A stretch of 64,000 nucleotides of DNA from Hsuehochloa calcarea. Its lineage: Eukaryota > Streptophyta > Magnoliopsida > Poales > Poaceae. Shown here one piece after another: positions 53,225 through 62,342 of this stretch (within the stretch, counting starts at the first letter, position 1; every line of letters begins with the position of its first letter). The stretch covers positions 29,731,385-29,795,384 of the forward strand of contig CM070594.1 of NCBI GenBank assembly GCA_036346395.1. Reading direction: 5' to 3'. A program made the translations under genes and the position numbers. Below the pieces are notes generated by a model. The model was not told the origin of the DNA. It saw only the letters and a list, made by a program, of their open reading frames with translations, and did not search any database.

Positions 53225-54584
53225 GTTCTTAAGACTTCCCAGAATCGCCAACGCCGCCTCCCGATCCGGCGCCACCCAACGCCGCCTCCCGTTCGCCACC
53301 GGTGCTCATTGGCCGATTCGTGTCTTGCGAAGCTTCGCCTACCGCCTCGGCCATCCCATAAGCCGGCCGTGCACCTCCCCTCCGACCGCCTCGGCTCCCG
53401 TCGCCAGCCCACTCCGGTGCACCCCCGCCTCCACCGAAGGCTTGGTGAGCATCCCCTCTCCTCCCTCATGCCCTTGCGCACCGGGGTGAATGGATATTAA
53501 ATCTTTTGTTTGGTTGTTGGACATGAGAATTTATTTGGGATGGGTAGAGTCCAACTTCTATCATTTTAAACAAGGTGAGGGTAAGAATTGAGAGGAAATT
53601 GTTGTTTAGAAAAAGAGCAACAGATCTAAGTCATTTGTCGTGACTTAAGCTACGATATCTTGAAAGTTATAAAGTAATTCCTTATAATGTCTCATCTCTA
53701 TTGCCAAACAGGGGATTAGAACTAAAAATTAAGATCGCATGTCTCATCCCACTATCAACTCCGTCCTCTAAACTTCCATTACCCTTCCCAATTGTTGCCA
53801 AACGGCCGTACATAACCCAGCTTCATCTTCTTTTAATTTCCAAGTGTGTGTTGTGCTACTAACCAATGTGGTGCCTTTTGATCTTGTCACTAAAGGTAAT
53901 AGTTTGTGTCGTACTATTGCGCATTAGATGACTTTATTTGTTGATTGTTCGTGATTTGATCCCATAACCAACCTTGACCTATTGTTAAGCCATGCATGCA
54001 TGTATCCTAATGTGTTGTACTAAAAGGTAATGTAACCGTGTATTTTTAGACTATAGCCATTCATTTAGAACAATCCATTGGTGTAAAAATAAGTTATGGG
54101 ACAACGAATTTAAATTCCAACTCCCACATTCCTAGGTTTGAATTTGACTTAGGGTGAAAGCTAAAACAACGATGAATTACTATGGCAGTTGGTGCAGTGT
54201 ACCTTCTCCAAACCACTGCTCATAGTCGTTGACGATAAGATTGGACCACGGTAGCTAAAATCAGTGATCAAATTACAGAGATTTGATGCTAATGAGATTT
54301 TCTTGTCGTCCATATAAGAAGGAACCCAACAAAAAAAGAGAGAGAGAGGTCGACTAAAAAAACAACGACCATGATGGGACTCGAACCCACAATCTCCCTC
54401 GTCGCCGGCCCGCTCCGGTGCACCGCCGCCTCCCCGTATGCGTGTTTGTTTGTTTGCAATATTTCCTTCTCCTTTGTATTTTTTTGTGCAATTTCATATA
54501 TTTTATTTACTACACATCATATATTTAGGTTCAATGGGTAACTTCTATTTGATTATGTAATCATTGCGTACGTAACTTATATAG
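53225..54584 (+). other. leader exon and intron candidate of the second CACTA-2 gene
   Basis: The C-rich leader to 53443 is followed by AT-rich sequence ending TTATATAG at 54584, directly before ATG. That fits an untranslated exon plus intron. A word of the leader end (GTCGCC.GCCC.CTCCGGTGCACC) recurs at 54396-54420 before a GTATGC donor-like site. A B-box-like GGGTTCGAGTCCC (minus, 54376-54389) precedes it. I see no other gene in this interval. Confidence 0.45.
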
Positions 54585-57376
54585 ATGGCAGAGGCACCGT
54601 CTTCGCCGCCGTCGACGCCGCCAATGCGCCTGGATCTCCGATCAAGGTGGTACGCAGCGAGAAGGCGAGGAATCTCCAAATTGCCCTCGGCCGCATGACG
54701 ATCACACAGTGTCGGTGGCGTCGGGATCCCGCCGAGTCCCAAGAAAGCAAGCTGCGAGATTCCGGACCGTTTATGGGTACTTGCAAGGAACGGGTCCCAT
54801 CACCACCCCAACACGAAGTCTCGACGGATGTACAGAGAGACCGGTTGTGGATGAACTTTCGCCTCGCTCACTTTCCCCGGCGCGACCAGCACGCGTGTGC
54901 GATGGCACACGCTGCTCGCGATGTCCCACGTGTGGAGGACCTTCAAGAGCCTGCTTGTCACGTAGTACGTGAACACGGGTCAGACGCCCTTCACGACGTA
55001 TCAAATTTTGTCGCGGGATACATGGGACACATTCGTGCAGATGAAGATGACGGCCGAATTTCAGGAGCAAAGTGCGGCGCACAGAGCTATTCAGGCACAA
55101 AACACTCACCCCCACAGACTCGGCACCGCTGGGTACGCGGGTAAAGCCACGCAATGGGTGGCGGAGGACGAGACATTGCCCGACCGCTTGTTGAGATCTC
55201 GACGAAGCGCGCTCGAGCACAGTTAAGAGCGAGGGCATCGGCCACGTCTTGGGCGAAGATCTCTTTCACAAACCCGTGACGAGGCGGTGTCTCAACGCTC
55301 GTAAATTTGTCGAACCACTTAATTGTTAATAAGTCCATAACTTCATGGTGTCTACAATAACATGATGTCCTCTTGCAGGAAGCATTGACTTCCGCATCTT
55401 CCCAAGGTTCCTTCGAAGTAGACAGGGAGAAGGATGTACTGTCTACGGCCCTGGGAAACAAGGAGCACTCGGGTCGTACACGAGGCGTTGGGGTTTACAT
55501 ACCTTGGAGGGATGGATTCCCACACAACTCCGATACATATAGGAGTAGGAAGAGATCCAAGGACCAGAGATGGCCTTTCGGTTGGAACATGTGATTATTG
55601 AAAATTTCAAGAAGAAATAACAAACTTGCAGAACCAAGTAAATCAACTCATGCAGGCGCAAGCCGCCCCTGTTAATTTGGGAGCAAGTCCTGCTCGACAT
55701 AGGAGTAGCGTCGCGTCCACACATAATTCTGGACATGACGACGTGCAATTATAGATCGACAACATCGAGGTAATGTACATCTCTGGAATGCTCCAAAGAT
55801 AGACCTATAGGACGCCTTAACTAATTGTGTACCATTTTGTAGGGGCCGACGCCCTGCAAGCTCCAAGTGAGGATGGTTGGGTCGATTCCTATTGAGGTCA
55901 AGGGGGTATGGTGTATCCATACCGGAAGGAAGGCGAGCAGAAGACGGTGCCACCGGCGCAGGTTAGCCAGTGCAGTGGACATGGTACATGATAAATTCAT
56001 GGCCATCCCGCTGGAGATTCCCCCGAACGAAGAAATCAGAACACTACGGGATGCCACGCACACTTTTATCCAGTGGCCCAAAAAGGACATCGCACTGGAC
56101 CCTTCAGTGACGCGATATCGACAGGACCCTACCTCTCCAATAGGACCCTCGATGAGTCCGCCTCAACCAAAGCTTCAGAAGGCCGCCACATCGCTTCCCA
56201 TCGAGAAAACGGCGAAGGGACAAGAAAAGCGTGTCACTATATCGGTCCCTGAGGCGTCTCACGGGAAGACGTCCCTCAGCCGCCTCGTTAAGGAGAAATC
56301 GAAATCGAAGAACATTAAGGCACCTCCCAAACCCGTGAAATACTCCCTCCGAAGTCCGTTGGTCTCCTGCCAGAAATAAAGAGCTCAGGACTAGCTTGTC
56401 AAGCTTTGCATGATTGGTACTTGCGCAAGACCCGGAGGAGGGGGCCATCTTTGGAATCACCGCGGATCGGGAGGGAGCATTTTCTCCACGAGCCTGGCCA
56501 CTTCGTCGTGGGCTTCGAAGACTTATTTGACCTATATAACCTAACTACCCTCAACACCTCACTTCTACGATGTTTGACACTGTAAGTGTGTACAATCAAT
56601 TTCTACACTCACGTGATACCGATAAATATCATAACTCATTGCTTATGTACAGATACATTATGAAATGTGCCTGTCGAATCAAAGAACCGGTGGGTTTCCT
56701 CGACCCACACGTGGTCTCTGAGCAAACAATCAACCAAGACGCATCCTACGTCGAGAATTACATAAAAATGGGATTGCTTGCTCTGGACGACAAGGACTAC
56801 ATAATGGTGCCCTACAACTAGAAGTAAATGCTTCAATATTTGCTATACAAATTATGTTTTCAACATAGGTTTATGACTATAGCGACATACATGAGTAGGT
56901 TCCACTGGATTCTTCTGATTCTTGTGCCAAAGAGGAATATGGTATTGTACCTTGATTCTCTACTCAACAAAAGTCACGACTTCACCCTTCCTAAAGGAAT
57001 ACTCGACAGGTATGTTCATTTCCTCCGCACATAACTCTATTGTAGTCTTCCTTCGTTTGAAATAGACAATGATAACTTTTTTGAATCATGTAGCGCGTTC
57101 ATCGGCTATGTTGCCGAGGGAGGTTTATACAAGGGAACGAGCGCCACACTGACTCACAGGATGCGATTTTCGGTACGCTCTACAACACAATAATCATATA
57201 TCATACTCCGTAATATTGCGTCTCGAATATTTGTACATATATATGTAATTCTATTTTTGCAGTCACAAGAAAACGAGATCACCTATGTGCATTCTCGTAT
57301 GCCATCATATGCACTATTGATTGCTTCTGGACGCACGATCCCTGTGTTTGTCAATCTCGTAATAATTATTTCCTAA
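54585..57376 (+). pseudogene. CACTA-2 second gene: Ptta/En/Spm domain plus Ulp1-like protease domain
   Basis: ATG at 54585 opens MAEAPSSPPSTPPMRLDLRS. In successive frames follow VWRTFKSLLVT (about 54931), NTGQTPFTTYQILSRDTWD and EFQEQSAAHRAIQAQNTHPH then RLGTAGYAGKATQW (54969-55226): the plant transposase (Ptta/En/Spm) domain. FEVDREKDVLSTALGNKEH comes at 55405, then a coiled-coil stretch and a basic linker (55867-56379). The Ulp1-like end reads KEPVGFLDPHVVSEQ, DDKDYIMVPYN, HWILLILVPKRNMVLYLDSL (His-Trp and Asp of a C48-type fold) and ends VNLVIIIS at 57376. Introns are likely near 56560-56650, 56820-56860 and 57020-57090. Stops make it inactive. In related elements this protein is thought to bind subterminal repeats; the protease role is unproven. 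Confidence 0.8.
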
Positions 57377-57411
57377 TTATAAATTTAAATATATATACTT
57401 ACTACTTTACT
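57377..57411. other. CACTA-2 3' non-coding start, cut by LTR-D
   Basis: Matches CACTA-1 at about 3150-3194 (reversed) up to ACTACTTTAC. The last five bases TTACT (57407-57411) are the expected left copy of the LTR-D target duplication; the right copy lies beyond the window. Confidence 0.6.
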
Positions 57412-60400
57412 TGTAACAGCCAAAAATTTCAATTTCAGTTAAAAATAAGACTTTATTAATATTTGTAGATTTTCTGGAATTTTTAAAAGCTTTTCCCTAA
57501 AGTATATTAAGGCTAAAAGAATTTATGTGCAAAATCTATTACCAACTAAAAGTTGGAATTATTTTATTTAAGTCCGTAATGCCTCATAGAATTTCGTGAA
57601 TTTTCTCAAAATTTTTGGACTTCATTTACTATTTTCTAAAGCCTATTCAATTTACGGAATTAAATCAATTGAAAAAGGTTTAAAATCTTACACATCTTGA
57701 TCGGGCCAAGCTCAAGATCTTGCGCGCTCGCCTAACTCTCCCACGCTAGCGAAATGCTTGAACCGTCCGATCAAAATCGGACGGCCGACAATCAATCCGC
57801 CGCGCCCTCTCTCCTCTCTGCTCTCATTGTCGTGTGGGGCCGCCGCCGATGTCGTCTTCCTCGCCTCCTTCTTCCCAGCGACGCCGCCATTACCGCACTC
57901 GGGATTTCTTCAATTGTGATTCCTCCCCATTACTCCCGCATTTGCGCGCGTTCAAGTCACCCGTTACCGCCGCGTTCATCCCCGGCTTTACCCCCCGTCA
58001 TTTCGCCCGGTAACGCCCCCACCTCTCTCGCCACCGCCATTACTGCCGCCCACGATCTCCATCTCCCGGCCTCGCCCTCGCTCTATAAAAGCAGGCACCA
58101 GCACCGCTCTCACCTCCTCACTCTTTTCCCCCAGTCCATTGCGCCTCTAAGCCCCTAGATCACTCGCAATTCGAAGTTTCTTCCGTGGCGAAGCACCAAG
58201 AATCGTCGTGCCGGCCCACGCAAAGCCTCCTCGACGACTTCGACTGCACCATCAACTTCAGTGCATCGCCGCGATCCTCGTGCGCCCCTCCACGTTGCCT
58301 GAAGATTCCCGGAGCCCCTTCGCCGCCGTCGACCGAAGCACGCCGCCGCTTCTTCACATCGCCGACAACCTTCCGACCTCGCCTCGCCGTCGCCAGGTAG
58401 CGCCCTAGAACCAGCGTCCTCCCCTCTATCTGTTGCGCACCTCACCGGAGCTCGCCGCGCCGCCAATCGCCGGTACCCTCGGTTCCCGAGCGCCTCCCCT
58501 CTCCGGCGCCGACGTGGTCAGCCACCTCAGCGCCACCTCACCGTTTTCGCGTGCGTGGCGTAAGTCGGCGCCACGTGGTTGCCCAATAAGAATACAAGGC
58601 CAAAGACAAATGCCTTCTTCGCATCTGTTACGTGCACCGAGTCCACCGTGGACTTGCGCCTCGCTGTGGACTCAGTCCATACTGTGCGGGCCCACTTGTC
58701 AGTCTCTGTGAATAATGCTTGTGACGCATGCTTATGCAATAATTGGAATTTTCTTTAGAAATTTAATTCGGGAATTATGGAAAATCCTGATTTTGGAATT
58801 AAATTTAGATTTAAACTTCCAGGAGCTCGTATTTCTTCATACAAACTCCGATTTAGGTGATTCAAATTTCTAAATTTGTATAAAATCAAGATCTAGATAA
58901 CTAAACCAAAATTATTTAATTTGGAATTAATTTGAATTTTCATTTGAATTTATTTGTGTTCATTTGAATTCTATTTGAATTTGGAATATTCTCGCGTATA
59001 GATTTTGACGACTCCGGAGAGCTTGACCCTATTGAAGAAGTAGAATACCAGGAATTTGAGCAAGGCAAGTTACACCATTGACCATTTTGCCCCCAATATT
59101 TAAAATTATTTAATTTCTGTTTTAAATTATTATTGCATGCATAATTGTATTTAATTATTTTAAATTCCTATTTTAAATATGTAATTATTCCAATTCCTTT
59201 GTATAGCCCAATTTGATTGTTGTATTATCAATCCCTTGTAACCTTAGTCAAATGAATTTAAAAATAAATATATGCATAGCAAATGCTTAGACCATGAAAT
59301 ATTTGACTTTGGAAGAATTTAGCCAAAATTTCATAAATTGATAAAAGCCTATGACATTGCTTTGTCATGGTGGACTTTTGCAAATATCTTTGAAAATTAT
59401 AAAAATAAAAGAAAATGGTTTATACTTGGGCAAACATGGACCGTTGGTGGGTGCAGGTTTATGCACTGCCTGTCACAGTTAGGGTGAGACCTGTGGTTTT
59501 ATTGAAAGTTGCCCAAGTAGATTAAGGACCGGCCTTTGAGCCGCATCTTGCAAAAGCTCCACCGTACTACCACATGTTCTGTATGGGCAGAACCAGGCTT
59601 AATAATTTGTATTACCTCAGTATTGTTTATGCCATTTTTGTTGTGTGGGTGTCGGTTAGACTTTATTCCCACTTGGCGCAAGAGGGGTTTCAGCAGTGGT
59701 TAGCCTAATGGAAGTGAAACCTTAGCGGGCATATTGGTATTGAGGTAATGCATTGAAACGCTTGTGATAATTGCCTAGTCACACACCTAAGGAAGTGTGT
59801 ATTGGCGGACATAACTGCAAATTATCTCGTGTGGGTAAAGTTGTACCACCTCTGCAGAGTGTAAATCTATTGAATAGCCGTGTCCACTGTTATGGACATC
59901 TTGAGCAAAGCCACTCTAAGTTAGATTTGTTTTGGTTTTAAAATAACTTTGGACATGATTTGAGGATGGTTAATCCTTGTGGTAAATTTGGCGGGTAGCC
60001 TTGTGATAGGAGGGTATCCTTCACCATGTTTCATATGGAGGTTATCCACTATAAAATGATGAATTTTAAATCTGATTTTAGCTATGGAATAAAATTATGC
60101 CTTGAAACTTAGTATAAATATTTAAACCAAAAAGGCTGATTTACGCAAATAAACCCTACAACCTTCCTTTGAATAACTTATGCATGCATTCTAAATTACA
60201 GATGGGGTGTAATTTGCGAGCACACGCTTGTAGTGCTCACTCTTCTTTGAATATTATTATTCGGAGAAGACTGCTATCCGTAAGGTGAGGAGCGGGGGCG
60301 ATTAGGCGGCGACCTCCGACGATTACTGTGGCGTATCGTGTGGCTTACCATTATTATTTGCTTCCGCTTAATGTTTTATTTGGCCTCCGGCCCCAATTGT

Positions 60401-60532
60401 AATAAACTATATGCTTATTAAATATACACGTTGGATATGTTTTTGATAACATTTTTGTGACTGTGTACACTGGAAATCCTGGACTAGTGTATGAACACAG
60501 AGAATTCGGGATCCTTTGTTCCGGGTTCGACA
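57412..60532 (+). repeat. LTR-D 5' LTR (3121 bp)
   Basis: TATAAAAG at 58082-58089, preceded by a C-rich region and followed by GC-rich sequence that yields spurious frames. Compared with the 3' LTR there are many short indels, especially in the GC-rich part. Confidence 0.88.
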
Positions 60533-60536
60533 AAAG

Positions 60537-60548
60537 TGGTATCGAGCC
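60537..60548 (+). other. LTR-D primer-binding site
   Basis: TGGTATCGAGCC four bases after the LTR; close to the initiator tRNA-Met site TGGTATCAGAGCC with one base missing. Confidence 0.65.
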
Positions 60549-60700
60549 ATATCATCGTAGGTCGTGACCTAGAAGGAAATCAAACCCTTAAGGATTTATT
60601 TTGAAAATTAAAAATAACTTGGTCTTACGAGTCATTTCTCAACTTTTCTCTTGAAAAATTATTTACTAACTCATCTCCTTTTCAAAAAAAAAATTGTAGA

Positions 60701-61265
60701 TGGTCAAGTTCCAATGCCATTTCCCATGGAGTCTTCTTTGGTCATTGGGCGCCATTCTCCGAAGATGATGTAGCACTTGGACTTTGAAGAAAGACGGCGT
60801 ATCAAGGATACAAGTATAAGGTGGGAAATCAGAGCGGTGGAGAGTAGAGGTGATCCTCTACTCCAATCTATCGCCGAACACGCACTTCCACGTCTTGATG
60901 CCCCAATGCGATGAGACACCTTCGCGAAGGCATCCAGATGCACCAGGAAGCAACCCGCAGACTTCGCTACATCTCGATCACCGCCTCAACGGCCTTTGGG
61001 TTCCACTATTACCCAATGCATATCCCAACCCGGCATGACAAAGCTTTCGCTCAACTAGAGATGAAGACCGTCCCGATCTCACTCATCGTGGATCGGCCGA
61101 GCCATGGATTATGCCTCACGGAATACACTAGATGAGCTGTCTCTCCTGCAAGTGAAATTACAAGATGCAGAAGAAAAGTTGAAGATTGCAGAAAAAGAAC
61201 TGGCCTCCTACAAGGAAGGCGAGGCTAGTTCTAGTGAGCCAGATTATACCCCAATAACACCATAG
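60701..61265 (+). pseudogene. LTR-D frame upstream of gag (unknown protein, coiled-coil end)
   Basis: Starts near 60701 with MVKFQCHFPWSLLWSLGAIL, shifts frame, then 60911-61135 gives RLRYISITASTAFGFHYYPM. It ends with LDELSLLQVKLQDAEEKLK, IAEKELASYKEGEASSSEPD and TAG at 61263-61265: a heptad-rich helix with an acidic tail. Frames of this sort before gag occur in some long-LTR grass Gypsy elements; their function is not known to me. Confidence 0.5.
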
Positions 61266-61461
61266 ATTTGACCTTAATTTTTTCCTTTAGTTGCGAATTA
61301 TGAGCTACCAAACCTTTGTAGTAGCCATAATGAATTAATAAAATAAAAATAAATTATTTTGCTGAAATGTTCTTGTCTTGTGTTTGTTGAATTTGGGCTA
61401 TTTTAGATCTATACTCTTATAATTCCTGTCTCTCTTGTCTAATCTATGAAGAGTTCATCAG

Positions 61462-61800
61462 ATGGTGACCACCCGCACCGGAAGTGTCAGTGCTAGAGGG
61501 CAAGGAAATGAGAATGCCGAATATCAAGAAAACCCAGTTCAACGACCCACCACCTCCTCCAATGAAGCTCTGTGGCGCCAAATGATGGCCAATCGACTCA
61601 TCGATTGAGTTGCTAGCCCAGTCCCTTCACAGCAATCAGAATACTCAAGCGTCAGCAGCCTATCATGCTCCTCCACCTCCCGCAAGAGTGACTTTGTCAG
61701 AGTTCATGAGGATACGTCCGCCAACATTTTCTAGTAGCACGGAACCCATGGACGCAGATGATTGGCTCAGTGTCATTGGAAAGAAGCTGAAAGTAAGGTA
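61462..61800 (+). pseudogene. LTR-D gag, N-terminal remnant
   Basis: ATG at 61462 reads MVTTRTGSVSARGQGNENAE to a TGA at 61606. In another frame 61610-61801 continues with ARVTLSEFMRIRPPTFSSST and EPMDADDWLSVIGKKL, the N-terminal Gag motif of plant Gypsy elements (PPTFSSSTEPxDADDWL). It stops right at the deletion junction near 61790. Confidence 0.75.
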
Positions 61801-62325
61801 AAAGCAATAAGAGAACGTCTGAAAGTAGCTCAAACCCGACAAAAGAGTTATGCCGATAATCGTCGGAGAGAACTATCCTTCGAGATGGGAGATTTTGTCT
61901 ATCTCAGGTAACTCCACTCGAGGAGTGAAGAGATTTCGAGACTAAAGGAAAACTCGCACCTGCATTTGTCGGACCCTATAAGATTTTGGCAAAAGAGGCG
62001 AAGTTGCTTATCGCTTGGAATTACGGCATCTCTCTCATTTGCTCACAATGTCTTCCATGTATCTCGCTTAAAGAAATGTCTCGAGTACCAATGGAAGAAA
62101 CACCGCTGAGAGCATCGATCTTCGTGAAGATCTCACCTATGTGGAACAACCAATCAAGATTCTCGATGTGGCGAACGCGTCACCGTAAGCAAAGTCATTC
62201 GTTCTTGTAAGGTTCAAGTGGAGCAATCATTCGTAAGAAGAAGCTACATGGGACCGAGAAGAAGTTTTGAGAGCCGAGTACCCTACCTTTTGTTGACCAA
62301 GCCCGAATCTCGGGGTTGAGATTCC
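61801..62325 (+). pseudogene. LTR-D integrase C-terminal remnant
   Basis: Reads IRERLKVAQTRQKSYADNRR, LSFEMGDFVYLR, KGKLAPAFVGPYKILAK (GPY/F module), DLTYVEQPIKILDV and KWSNHS then EEATWDREEVLRAEYP, in changing frames. This is the extreme C-terminus of Gypsy pol in elements with a WExExxLRxxYP-type end. It directly follows the gag remnant, so about 3-4 kb of coding sequence was removed. Confidence 0.78.
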
Positions 62326-62342
62326 CTTTAAGGGGGTAGGTT
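62321..62342 (+). other. LTR-D polypurine tract region
   Basis: TTTAAGGGGGTAGGTT immediately before the 3' LTR. Confidence 0.7.

Larger units (their letters stand above)
28832..57411 (+). mobile_element. CACTA-2, En/Spm-type transposon, interrupted by Gypsy-A and LTR-D; 3' end not in window
   Basis: Begins CACTACTACAAAACATGCTATAC at 28832, almost identical to the 5' terminus of CACTA-1, followed by ACAGACGGTTC subterminal repeats. The first gene (29415 onward) is split by Gypsy-A after 30092 and resumes at 49242; the second gene occupies 54585-57376. At 57412 LTR-D interrupts the 3' non-coding part, so the 3' terminus lies beyond 64000. It inserted into LTR-C and is older than both retrotransposons inside it. 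It keeps the inter-gene region and second-gene start that CACTA-1 has lost. Confidence 0.88.

Noticed and set aside
53188..53500. GC-rich frames on both strands
   Set aside because: Lie in the probable untranslated leader of the second CACTA-2 gene; no domain.
54361..54400. tRNA gene candidate on the minus strand
   Set aside because: Only a T-arm-like word is present; the 5' half of a tRNA is missing.
57754..58711. Several Pro/Ser-rich frames
   Set aside because: Inside the GC-rich part of the LTR-D 5' LTR and matched by equivalents at 62760-63649 in the 3' LTR with different frames, so not conserved as protein.
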